A DNA stretch of 12,399 bases from Lachnospiraceae bacterium (GTDB lineage: Bacteria > Bacillota > Clostridia > Lachnospirales > Lachnospiraceae). The stretch lies in assembly GCA_017958465.1 (NCBI GenBank), contig JAGDCQ010000063.1, positions 1 to 12,399 on the forward strand, in the 5' to 3' direction. Below the pieces are notes generated by a model. The model did not search any database. It was not told the DNA's origin and was given only the letters and a program-made list of their open reading frames with translations. The translations under genes and the position numbers were made by a program. This document shows positions 6,211-12,399 of this stretch, piece after piece; the first letter of the stretch is position 1, and each line of letters begins with the position of its first letter.

Positions 6211-7653
6211 ATGATGCGATCACTCTATTCTGGTGTTTCGGGTTTGAAAGTACACCAGACCAAAATGGACGTTATCGGTAACAATATTTCTAACGTTAAC
6301 ACTGTTGGTTTCAAGGCCAGCACTGTTACATTCTCGGATGTTCTTTACCAGACGAGCAGTTCTGCATCCGGTCCTTCCCAGACAACAGGCAAGACCGGTG
6401 TTAACGCCAAGCAGATAGGTCTTGGTGCGGGACTTGCATCGATCCAGGCCGCAATGACTACTTCGGGCGGTTCCCAGAGAACTGACAATCCCTTTGATAT
6501 CATGATCGAAGGAAGCGGTTTCTTTATCGTTAACAACGGAAGCGGAAACGTTTTCACAAAGGCGGGCAACTTTACTGTTGATGCCAACGGTACACTCTGT
6601 AACGCCAACGGTTATGCCGTTATGGGATGGCAGGTGGACCCTAACGATCCCGCAAAGTGCGTAGCCGACAATGTCAGCCCTCTTAGGATCATGGCTCCCG
6701 AAAACACTACAGTCGCTCCCGAAGCAACAAAGGATTGCTATATCACCGGCAATATCGATTCAAGAGATACCCAGATAGCAAGCGATACAGGAAAGACAGT
6801 CAGCATGTCCTTCTACGATTCACTTGGCCAGAGCTACATGCTCACCATGAGGGTTGTACAGACTGCTGAGAGCACGTCCCAGTACAGTGTCACACCCATC
6901 AACATCTTCAATTCCGACGGTTCTTCGATCTTCATGAACACCGTTACAGATCCTGAAACAGGTGCTGTTACATATGAATCCACCGCTATCGAGACCTTTA
7001 CTATCGGCGGTCAGAGCTACACAGCTACTGTAGACGCTGATACAGGCGCTGTAACCTTCGATAACGAAGAGGGCAACTTCCTTACCTTCAACGGTGCTAC
7101 AGGCCACTTTGTAGGCGTTGGCGAGCAGGATTCCACAGATACTTCCATCCCCTTCAAGATCGCTGCAACACCCGATCCTTTCGAGACCATCAATGTGGAC
7201 TTTTCTACCATCACCATGTACGCTAACAGCGGTATGTCGAACCTTGAGTCCGTAAAGGGCGATACAAAGGGCTACAACGCAGGTAAGATGGCAGGTTCCA
7301 TGAGCGGTGTGAGCATCTCCACCACCGGTGAGATCTACGGCGTTTACGATAACGGCGATACAAGTCTTCTCGGACAGATCGTAGTTGCTACTTTCAAGAA
7401 CGCTTCCGGTCTTGAGGCTCTTGGTAACAACCTTTACAAGACCACTATGAACTCCGGCGATTTCGACGGCGTTGGCGAAGATGTGAGCGCATCGGGCGGC
7501 TCCTTCACAACAGGTGTTCTTGAAATGAGTAACGTGGATCTTGCACAGCAGTTTACCGATATGATCACCACCCAGCGTGGTTTCCAGGCAAACTCCAGGA
7601 TCATCACCACATCGGATACACTTCTTGAAGAGCTCATAAATCTTAAGAGATAA
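6211..7653 (+). CDS. flgE: FlgE, flagellar hook protein
   Basis: FlgE is the subunit of the hook, the universal joint between rod and filament, and is exported by the flagellar type III system. The start is ATG 6211 (a second ATG follows at 6214), giving 480 aa, within the normal 400-500 range. The N-terminal rod/hook motif SLYSGVSGLKVHQTKMDVIG and then NNISNVNTVGFK form the D0 helix. The C-terminal D0 helix includes VLEMSNVDLAQQFTDMI, then TTQRGFQANSRIITTSDTLL and ELINLKR. The middle (about 80-370) is beta-rich and Ser/Thr/Gly/Asp-rich, forming the outer D1/D2 domains. There is no signal peptide. Codons look more biased than in neighbours (many GGT, GTT, AAC, TTC), as expected for an abundant protein. 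Three cysteines (C130, C150, C176) in the outer part are unusual for an exported axial protein. Confidence 0.97.
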   Translation: MMRSLYSGVSGLKVHQTKMDVIGNNISNVNTVGFKASTVTFSDVLYQTSSSASGPSQTTGKTGVNAKQIGLGAGLASIQAAMTTSGGSQRTDNPFDIMIEGSGFFIVNNGSGNVFTKAGNFTVDANGTLCNANGYAVMGWQVDPNDPAKCVADNVSPLRIMAPENTTVAPEATKDCYITGNIDSRDTQIASDTGKTVSMSFYDSLGQSYMLTMRVVQTAESTSQYSVTPINIFNSDGSSIFMNTVTDPETGAVTYESTAIETFTIGGQSYTATVDADTGAVTFDNEEGNFLTFNGATGHFVGVGEQDSTDTSIPFKIAATPDPFETINVDFSTITMYANSGMSNLESVKGDTKGYNAGKMAGSMSGVSISTTGEIYGVYDNGDTSLLGQIVVATFKNASGLEALGNNLYKTTMNSGDFDGVGEDVSASGGSFTTGVLEMSNVDLAQQFTDMITTQRGFQANSRIITTSDTLLEELINLKR

Positions 7654-7667
7654 TAGTTAAACAGGTT

Positions 7668-7705
7668 CCGGAGTAGGGTTCCCTGAAGGGGGATCCCCAC
7701 TCCGG
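7668..7705 (+). promoter_or_regulatory. Long imperfect hairpin after flgE
   Basis: CCGGAGT (7668-7674) pairs perfectly with ACTCCGG (7699-7705). After a mismatch, GGG (7676-7678) pairs with CCC (7695-7697). After another mismatch, TCCC (7680-7683) pairs with GGGA (7690-7693), capped by a small loop. It begins 14 nt after the flgE stop codon. The next bases (TAAATGTGATTTT) are AT-rich but not a proper U-tract, so it is at best a leaky terminator. A 3'-end stabiliser for the abundant flgE message is the simplest reading. Confidence 0.55.
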
Positions 7706-7776
7706 TAAATGTGATTTTAAAAAATATTTTTTGATGATATGTCAGATTTTTTATTTGAAATGCTGTTTTTTTCATC
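7706..7776 (+). other. AT-rich spacer before swrD
   Basis: A 71-nt strongly AT-rich run lies between the flgE hairpin and the swrD ribosome site (GGGAGG, 7777-7782). It includes the 14-nt palindrome AAAAAATATTTTTT (7719-7732) and two further T-runs. It looks unlike the rest of the window and could carry a promoter. I find no -35/-10 pair at good spacing for sigma-A or sigma-28. TTGATG at 7731 has no matching -10. Confidence 0.4.
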
Positions 7777-7791
7777 GGGAGGTAGCAGGTC

Positions 7792-7998
7792 ATGATAGAC
7801 GTTACACGTATGAATGATACTGTTTTTACGATAAATGCTGAACTTATCGAAATGGTCGAGGAAACCCCCGACACAGTCATAACTCTTACGACCGGTAAAA
7901 AATTTATCGTAAAAGAAAGTAGACAAACAATTAAGAATAGGGTAAAATCTTATAAGAGCGACATTTTTGGAGGGAAATTTGCGTCCTCCGCGGACTAA
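7792..7998 (+). CDS. swrD: SwrD/FlbD-family flagellar protein
   Basis: The product is a 68-aa member of the FlbD/YlzI family (PF06289, from memory). In Bacillus subtilis the family member SwrD raises flagellar motor power and supports swarming, probably through the stators. It is unrelated to the Caulobacter transcription factor also called FlbD. Hallmarks are the opening MIDVTRMNDTVFTINAELIE and the central TPDTVITLTTGKKFIVKES; the tail (about 45-68) is basic then polar. There is no membrane segment. The start is ATG 7792, with GGGAGG at 7777-7782. Its place directly before motA and motB fits a stator-linked role. Bases are more AT-rich than in neighbours, as often with small genes. The family call is secure; the molecular action is not known. 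Confidence 0.92.
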   Translation: MIDVTRMNDTVFTINAELIEMVEETPDTVITLTTGKKFIVKESRQTIKNRVKSYKSDIFGGKFASSAD

Positions 7999-8018
7999 TT
8001 TTCCGACATTTAAAATAG

Positions 8019-8039
8019 ATCTGTTCGACTGAACAGGAT
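8019..8039 (+). promoter_or_regulatory. Stem-loop just before the motA ribosome site
   Basis: CTGTTC (8021-8026), loop GACT, then GAACAG (8031-8036) make a perfect 6-bp stem. It extends to 8 bp with a bulged G8037. It ends 5 nt before GGTGG (8044-8048), the weak ribosome site of motA. No U-tract follows. It may tune initiation at the TTG codon; this is inference. Confidence 0.5.
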
Positions 8040-8052
8040 TGGCGGTGGAACT

Positions 8053-8856
8053 TTGGATTTAGCTAGTATAATCGGTATGATAGGTGCTTTTGGCCTGATG
8101 ATCATGGGTATGGTCATCGGCGATGCGGGTTTTGCAGCTCTGAAAGGCTTCCTTGATGCGCCTTCGGCAGCGATCACCTTCGGTGGAGCGCTTCTTGCGA
8201 CACTGATGGGAACCCAGAGCATTCCGGCCTTCATCAACGGTCTGAAGAGCTTTACACTTATCTTTAAGCCTTTTGCGGCAAACGAAGAAGAGATAATCAA
8301 AACTATAATAAACTTAAGTAACGTGGCAAGAAAAGAGGGCCTTCTTTCCCTCGAAGAAGCCGCAAACAGCATGGATAACGAATTCCTTAAGAAAGGTATC
8401 CTGCTTATCGTCGACGGTACGGATCCGGAGCTCGTAAGAAGCATCCTCGAGACCGAGCTTTCCTGCGTCGAGACTCGACATAAAGACGTTATCGGATTCT
8501 GGGACAACCTTGGTGCTTCCGGCCCTGCATGGGGTATGATCGGTACCCTTATCGGTCTTATCAACATGCTCGCGAACCTGTCGGATGTATCATCCGTAGG
8601 TCCTAACATGGCTGTCGCCCTCGTTACAACTTTCTACGGATCAGTCCTTGCAAACTGGATCTGTACACCAGTTTCAAACAAGCTTAAATCAAACACCGCT
8701 TCCGAGATCGCAATGAAGGAAGTTATGGTGGAAGGCCTTCTTTCGATACAGGCAGGTGAGAACCCCAGAGTTATCGAGGAGAAGCTTAAATCCTTCCTGT
8801 CACCCGAAAGACGCAGCAAGCTCAACACCGGTGAGGGCGAAGGTGAGCAGGCTTAA
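8053..8856 (+). CDS. motA: MotA, flagellar stator ion-channel subunit
   Basis: MotA forms, with MotB, the membrane stator that turns ion flow into torque on the rotor. The product is 267 aa with four membrane helices, at about 3-22, 35-53, 150-175 and 185-205. The cytoplasmic loop between the second and third carries R93 and E101 in RKEGLLSLE, spaced as E. coli R90/E98, which contact FliG. The GASGPAWGMIGTLIGLINM block contains the channel proline P158 (equivalent to E. coli P173). The NWICTPVSNKL block carries P206. The start is TTG 8053, because it opens the classical MDLASIIG sequence and no ATG or GTG lies between it and the in-frame stop at 8011. The ribosome site GGTGG (8044-8048) is weak. 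motB follows after 12 nt with its ribosome site overlapping the motA stop, implying translational coupling. Confidence 0.97.
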   Translation: MDLASIIGMIGAFGLMIMGMVIGDAGFAALKGFLDAPSAAITFGGALLATLMGTQSIPAFINGLKSFTLIFKPFAANEEEIIKTIINLSNVARKEGLLSLEEAANSMDNEFLKKGILLIVDGTDPELVRSILETELSCVETRHKDVIGFWDNLGASGPAWGMIGTLIGLINMLANLSDVSSVGPNMAVALVTTFYGSVLANWICTPVSNKLKSNTASEIAMKEVMVEGLLSIQAGENPRVIEEKLKSFLSPERRSKLNTGEGEGEQA

Positions 8857-8868
8857 GGAGGTTGTTTA

Positions 8869-9699
8869 ATGGCAAAGAAAAAACAGGAAGATGCTCCGAA
8901 AGGGTCACCCGCCTGGATGGCGACCTTCTCGGACCTTATGAACCTGCTTCTGTGCTTTTTCGTATTGCTCTTCTCAATGTCCAGTGTCGATGCGAACAAG
9001 TGGAATGAAGTAGTTAACAGTATCAACAGCAGTTTCAGTATTTTCAACGGCGGCTACACCTCCATAGGAGAGGGTATCCTCATCAGCGCAGGTACATCCC
9101 AGCTCAACAATCTGGATGAGTATTACCAGTCCATGGGGCAGGCAGACGACGAAAACGGAGACGACATAAACCAAAACCCTTCGGAAAACGATAAGTCCAT
9201 AGAGGATAAGCTTTACGAAGCCAATATTTCCGAGACCGAAGGGATGCTTGATGACATATCCCAGTATATCGAACGTGCGAATATGGAAAGCTACGTCGAT
9301 ATCGCCATGGATCCCAACGGAAAATATGTGGAGCTCACCATTAGCGGCGGTTTCCTTTTCGATTCCGGAAAGGCAGTGATAAAGGATTCGGTCCTTCCCA
9401 TAATCTCCAAGCTTGGGGATGTATTGATGATCTATGACGATTACATGATCGAGATCATAGGACACACGGACAATGTTCCCATGTATTCCGCAGAATTTAA
9501 GAGCAACGATATCCTTTCATCCGCGCGCGCGATAAGCGTAAAGGATTATCTTGTAAATACAAAGGGTCTTGACATAAACAGCATGAAGTGGTCCGGCAGG
9601 GGTGAATATGATCCCGTTGCCAGCAACGCCACTCCCGAAGGACGTGCAAGGAACAGGCGTGTCGAGATCAGAATATATAATTCTTTGAATTCCGATTGA
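8869..9699 (+). CDS. motB: MotB, stator subunit with peptidoglycan-binding domain
   Basis: MotB anchors the stator to the cell wall and carries the ion-binding aspartate. The product is 276 aa. After a basic cytoplasmic start, the single membrane helix has ATFSDLMNLLLCFFVLLFSM (18-37), with the essential Asp at D22. The plug/linker region follows, and an Asp/Asn/Glu-rich spacer lies at about 91-112. The OmpA-like peptidoglycan-binding domain (about 155-270) shows FDSGKA (164-169), GHTDN (198-202), SSARA (217-221), SGRGEYDP (242-249) and RNRRVEI (261-267). TAAGGAGGT (8854-8862) overlaps the motA stop and precedes ATG 8869 by 6 nt. The FSDLMNLLLCFFVLLFSMS segment looks more like PomB/MotS-type (sodium) stators than E. 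coli MotB, but the ion cannot be decided by eye. Confidence 0.97.
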   Translation: MAKKKQEDAPKGSPAWMATFSDLMNLLLCFFVLLFSMSSVDANKWNEVVNSINSSFSIFNGGYTSIGEGILISAGTSQLNNLDEYYQSMGQADDENGDDINQNPSENDKSIEDKLYEANISETEGMLDDISQYIERANMESYVDIAMDPNGKYVELTISGGFLFDSGKAVIKDSVLPIISKLGDVLMIYDDYMIEIIGHTDNVPMYSAEFKSNDILSSARAISVKDYLVNTKGLDINSMKWSGRGEYDPVASNATPEGRARNRRVEIRIYNSLNSD

Positions 9700-9712
9700 T
9701 ATTGGAGGATCC

Positions 9713-10231
9713 ATGAAAAAGAACATTTTAGCCATCGTGATACTTGCAGCAACTCTTGTCAATGTTACGCTTTCAGCGATGATCCTGTTTACCTTTGTTC
9801 CCTATGTGAAGAAGGCAAACAACCTGATCACACAGATCGCAACAGCAATTGACCTTGACATCAAAGGCGGCCCCGGGAAGAACCCCGCAGCCGTAAACCT
9901 TGCGGATCTTGAGACCATAAACGTCCTTGAATCTGTTAATATCAACCTCAAGACAGGAGAGGACGGCAAGACTAAATACGCCCAGGTAACGGCTTTTATC
10001 TCCCTCAACAAAAAGCATGAGGATTACGCAAACTTAAAGCCTGTCCTTGAGGCACAGATCGAGACGGTGAAGAGCACCATCATCACAGAGCTTTCAAAAT
10101 ACACTGCATCCGAGCTGAACGAGAGCTCCGCAAAGGAAAACATAAACAAGATCGTGCTCGAAAAACTGCAGACGCTTTTTGACTCAACATTTATTTATTC
10201 AGTCGACATCAGACCGCTCATAGCGGGATAA
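9713..10231 (+). CDS. fliL: FliL, stator-associated flagellar basal body protein
   Basis: FliL is a single-pass inner-membrane protein that rings the stator and supports torque or stator activation. The product is 172 aa, the usual size. The N-terminus MKKN leads into a hydrophobic helix (about 4-30). The extracytoplasmic part has the FliL-type VNINLKTGEDGKTKYAQVTA strand and then FISLNKK. The helix LKPVLEAQIETVKSTIITELS and the C-terminal NINKIVLEKLQTLF and FIYSVDIRPLI strand follow. The start is ATG 9713, with GGAGG at 9704-9708. It lies 13 nt after motB and before fliM, the standard location. The similarity is moderate, as normal for this family. Confidence 0.92.
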   Translation: MKKNILAIVILAATLVNVTLSAMILFTFVPYVKKANNLITQIATAIDLDIKGGPGKNPAAVNLADLETINVLESVNINLKTGEDGKTKYAQVTAFISLNKKHEDYANLKPVLEAQIETVKSTIITELSKYTASELNESSAKENINKIVLEKLQTLFDSTFIYSVDIRPLIAG

Positions 10232-10250
10232 AGTCGGGATAAAAAAACTG

Positions 10251-10279
10251 TTTACTAAATTCAGATAATTGTTTATAAT
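10251..10279 (+). promoter_or_regulatory. Sigma-A-type promoter upstream of fliM
   Basis: TTTACT (10251-10256; 4 of 6 matches to TTGACA) is followed after exactly 17 bp by a perfect TATAAT (10274-10279). It lies in the AT-rich 107-nt gap between fliL and fliM. Transcription would start near 10286, about 50 nt before the fliM ATG, so the switch genes fliM and fliY could be made independently of the long upstream transcript. It is a sequence match only, but the -10 and spacing are ideal. Confidence 0.65.
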
Positions 10280-10313
10280 GATGTTTATGGGATATTTCGC
10301 ACTGTAAACATCA
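10279..10313 (+). repeat. Operator-like inverted repeat over the fliM start site
   Basis: TGATGTTTA (10279-10287) and TAAACATCA (10305-10313) are a perfect 9-bp inverted repeat with a 17-nt spacer. The core TGTTTA also occurs directly at 10249-10254 and 10270-10275, over the -35 and the leading edge of the -10. The four copies therefore cover the whole promoter. The left arm begins at the last -10 base, so most of it would be missing from the RNA. That favours a protein-binding DNA site over an RNA hairpin. The binder is unknown. Confidence 0.5.
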
Positions 10314-10338
10314 AATACAGAAGTAAGGGGGTTTGGCG

Positions 10339-11322
10339 ATGGGTGATGTCTTATCACAAAGTGAAATAGACAATCTGCTTGCGGCCCTTAACAGCGGCGA
10401 AATAGATGCCGACGAGTTTAAAGACAATAAAGAGAAGCAAGTTAAGAATTATAACTTTGCCAGACCGTCCAAGTTTTCAAAGGAACACTTGAGAGCCCTT
10501 GAGATCATCTTCGAGCATTACGGCCGTCTGCTTGCCACAAACCTTCCGGGTTATCTGCGAAAGACCGTAAACGTTGAGGTCATAAACGCAGAGGCACAGG
10601 CCTTCCAGGAGTTCACAAACGCCCTTTCAAACCCTGTGCTGCTTGGTATAATTGAGTTTGCACCTCTTGAAGGCAATATTTTGCTTGAACTTGCGGACAA
10701 TCTTGGTTATGCTATTATTGACAGGATGCTCGGAGGCAACGGGGACCCTCTCGACAAACCGAGAGATTTCTCCGAGATAGAGCAGTCCATAATAGAGCGT
10801 GTCTTCGTTATAATGACGAACCTCTTGATAGCTCCTTTTGAAAACGTTATAAAGCTTGAGCCAAGGCTTTCGAGGATCGAGACAAACTCCCAGTTTGCAC
10901 AGATCATATCCCCTACGGAAATGGCTTCCATAGTTACTCTTAATGTAAAGATCGGAAACGTAGAAGGGATGCTGAATGCCTGCCTCCCCTTTGAATGTCT
11001 TGAAAAGGTCATCGACAAGCTGAATACGAAATACTGGTATTCAACGATGAAGACCGCGAGCGAAGAGGAATACAGAGACCTTATCGAGATCGCGATCTCG
11101 AAGGCAAGGATCCCTATAAAAGCGATCCTCGGCAGGAGCGTCATTTCTGTCAACGATATCGTGAACATGCAGCAGGGCGATATCATCAAACTAGATACAA
11201 AAGTGAACGACGAGCTGAAGATTTATGTCGGAAACATCGACAAATTCAGGGCTCTGCCCGGCGAATCGTCCAATGTATACGCAGTGAAAGTAACAAATAT
11301 CATCAGGGAGGAGGAATCTTAG
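10339..11322 (+). CDS. fliM: FliM, flagellar motor switch protein
   Basis: FliM is the C-ring protein that binds phosphorylated CheY and reverses rotation. The start is ATG 10339, preceded by AAGGGGG (10325-10331). The TTG two codons earlier has poorer spacing. The product has 327 aa, the usual FliM length. MGDVLSQSEIDNLLAAL at the N-terminus is the CheY-P-binding motif (LSQSEID, 5-11). The CheC-like middle domain (about 40-225) begins with FARPSKFSKEHLRALEIIFE. It includes MLGGNGDP at about 130-137, the GGxG element used in the FliM-FliG and FliM-FliM contacts. The C-terminal SpoA/FliN-like domain (about 240-325) includes LGRSVISVNDIVNMQQGDII. fliY begins 1 nt after the stop, with its ribosome site inside the end of fliM, so the two are translationally coupled. 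Confidence 0.98.
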   Translation: MGDVLSQSEIDNLLAALNSGEIDADEFKDNKEKQVKNYNFARPSKFSKEHLRALEIIFEHYGRLLATNLPGYLRKTVNVEVINAEAQAFQEFTNALSNPVLLGIIEFAPLEGNILLELADNLGYAIIDRMLGGNGDPLDKPRDFSEIEQSIIERVFVIMTNLLIAPFENVIKLEPRLSRIETNSQFAQIISPTEMASIVTLNVKIGNVEGMLNACLPFECLEKVIDKLNTKYWYSTMKTASEEEYRDLIEIAISKARIPIKAILGRSVISVNDIVNMQQGDIIKLDTKVNDELKIYVGNIDKFRALPGESSNVYAVKVTNIIREEES

Positions 11323-11323
11323 T

Positions 11324-12399
11324 ATGGATGGCGGCTTATCGCAAGATGAGATCAACGCATTACTGAATGGTCTTGATTCGGGAAGCGGCGGGGAAACCGT
11401 TCTTACTGACTCCGAAAAAGACGTTCTTGGTGAAGTTTCAAACATAAGCATGGGTTCCGCGGCAACCGCCCTGTTCACACTGCTCAACCAGCGTGTTAAT
11501 ATAACGACTCCGCAGGTTTCCTTTACAACCTGGGATGAGCTTATAGCAAATTACCCTGCACCCTGTGTTTTCGTTCAGATTTCTTACCGTGAAGGTATTG
11601 AGGGAAGTAACGTCTTTATTTTACAAGAGAAAGATGTTAAAATAATTGCAGACCTTATGATGGGCGGTGACGGCACCAACATAGAATCGGATCTTTCCGA
11701 ACTCCACTTAAGTGCCATCAGCGAGGCAATGAACCAGATGATGGGTTCTGCTTCGACCTCTCTGTCGTCGATCCTTGAAACAAAGATCGATATCAGCCCG
11801 CCTCTTGCAAGCGTCGTAAACCTTACGGAGGCCATCAAGGAAAATGATGTAGGAAAGTTCCTGAAGGGCACTTTCGTAAAGGTTTCCTTCAGCCTTGAAG
11901 TCGGGGACCTGATCAACAGCGAATTGATGCAGCTGTATCCGCTGGAATTTGCAAAGGATCTGCATGCTAAATTCCTGAAATATGCCGGGATCGATTCCGG
12001 CGACGATTTCGGTAATGTTTCGGCAGACGATCTTCCTCCTGCTCCGGCACCGGAACCTGCTCCCGCTCCTGCGGCCCAGCAGCCTGCCCAGCAGCCTATG
12101 ATGCAGCAGCCGATGGGACAGCCCATGATGCAGCAACCGATGGGACAGCCTATGATGCAGCCGATGGGACAGCCCATGATGCAGCAGCCTATGATGCAGC
12201 AACCCATGTATGCAATGCCTCCTGTGCAGGATGTGAACATCTCACCGGTACAGTTCCAGCCGTTTACGTTTGCAAGCCCTCTGCTTCAGACGGAAAACAT
12301 AGATCTGATGCTTGATGTTCCCCTTGAGGTAACGGCAGAGATTGGCATGACAAGCAAGTCCATTAAAGAGATCCTGGACTTCTCGCCCGGAACCATCAT
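11324..12399 (+). CDS. fliY: FliY, CheC-like phosphatase / FliN-type switch protein (3'-truncated)
   Basis: FliY is the Gram-positive C-ring protein combining a CheY-P phosphatase with a FliN-like C-terminus. 358 aa are visible and the end lies outside the window. The start is ATG 11324, with GGGAGGAGG at 11306-11314. The N-terminal LSQDEINALLNG (5-16) resembles the CheY-binding motif of FliM. Both phosphatase signatures are intact: D33-x3-E37-x2-N40 with P63, and S130-x3-E134-x2-N137 with P160. Each proline is 23 residues after the Asn, as in CheC/FliY. A Pro/Ala-rich then Met/Gln/Pro-rich linker covers about 238-300, with the repeated unit PMMQQPMGQ. The FliN/SpoA domain begins near 324 (ENIDLMLDVPLEVTAEIGMT). 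A 218-aa open frame opposite this gene, rich in Cys and Ile, is a shadow of the linker repeats. Confidence 0.96.
   Translation, partial: MDGGLSQDEINALLNGLDSGSGGETVLTDSEKDVLGEVSNISMGSAATALFTLLNQRVNITTPQVSFTTWDELIANYPAPCVFVQISYREGIEGSNVFILQEKDVKIIADLMMGGDGTNIESDLSELHLSAISEAMNQMMGSASTSLSSILETKIDISPPLASVVNLTEAIKENDVGKFLKGTFVKVSFSLEVGDLINSELMQLYPLEFAKDLHAKFLKYAGIDSGDDFGNVSADDLPPAPAPEPAPAPAAQQPAQQPMMQQPMGQPMMQQPMGQPMMQPMGQPMMQQPMMQQPMYAMPPVQDVNISPVQFQPFTFASPLLQTENIDLMLDVPLEVTAEIGMTSKSIKEILDFSPGTI
12095..12208 (+). repeat. Tandem PMMQQPMGQ-coding repeats in fliY
   Basis: Residues 258-266 and 267-275 are two identical PMMQQPMGQ units. They are followed by an 8-residue unit lacking one Gln (276-283), then PMMQQ, PMMQQ and PM. 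The codons are nearly the same in each 27-nt unit, so the array may change length by slippage in multiples of three without breaking the frame. Confidence 0.8.

Noticed and set aside
7668..7732. Intrinsic terminator after flgE
   Set aside because: The first T-run does not follow the stem directly (TAAATGTGATTTT intervenes), so I list it as a hairpin, not a terminator.
9532..9541. CGCGCGCGCG run
   Set aside because: It is five CG units within motB encoding the conserved SSARA motif, explained by Arg/Ala codons.
11584..12240. 218-aa Cys/Ile/Gly-rich repeat frame on the - strand
   Set aside because: Its CCIIGC-like repeats are the reverse complement of the Met/Gln/Pro repeats in fliY. There is no sign of independent coding.

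Overview
The window is one stretch of a flagellar (fla/che-type) operon, with every gene on the + strand and almost no spare DNA. Gene order is fliH (5'-truncated) - fliI - fliJ - motE/ylxF-like - fliK - flgD - small 'flagellar operon protein' - flgE - swrD/flbD - motA - motB - fliL - fliM - fliY (3'-truncated). This order, a two-domain CheC-like/FliN-like FliY, an swrD-type gene, motAB inside the operon, strong AGGAGG ribosome sites and moderate GC point to a Gram-positive, Clostridia-type bacterium. Lachnospiraceae is my best guess, but it is not proven. I see no tRNA, rRNA, mobile element, CRISPR array or sign of recent transfer.

Layout. Positions 2-2517 hold the export ATPase module: FliH regulator, FliI ATPase and FliJ central stalk. 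Positions 2580-3368 encode a membrane-anchored coiled-coil protein ending in MgtE_N/MotE-like repeats. Positions 3478-7653 form the hook module: FliK ruler, FlgD hook cap, an uncharacterised small protein, and FlgE hook. Positions 7792-10231 form the torque module: SwrD, the MotA and MotB stator, and FliL. Positions 10339 to the end form the switch module: FliM and FliY of the C-ring.

How they work together: FliH/I/J energise export of rod and hook subunits. FlgD caps the growing hook of FlgE subunits, and FliK measures it and switches export specificity. MotA/MotB, assisted by FliL and probably SwrD, push on the rotor, whose C-ring contains FliM and FliY and responds to CheY-P.

The most interesting material lies between the genes. 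A good sigma-28 (SigD/FliA) promoter candidate precedes fliK, and its predicted transcript would start with a stem-loop. A sigma-A-type promoter with a perfect TATAAT and 17-bp spacer precedes fliM, overlaid by repeated TGTTTA motifs and a 9-bp inverted repeat. Stem-loops also sit before motE, flgE, swrD and motA, usually just upstream of the ribosome site. I read this as a likely layer of stoichiometry control and late sub-promoters inside a long operon. That is inference and needs transcript mapping. The least understood protein is the 130-aa product between flgD and flgE. No clearly undescribed system is visible beyond these points.
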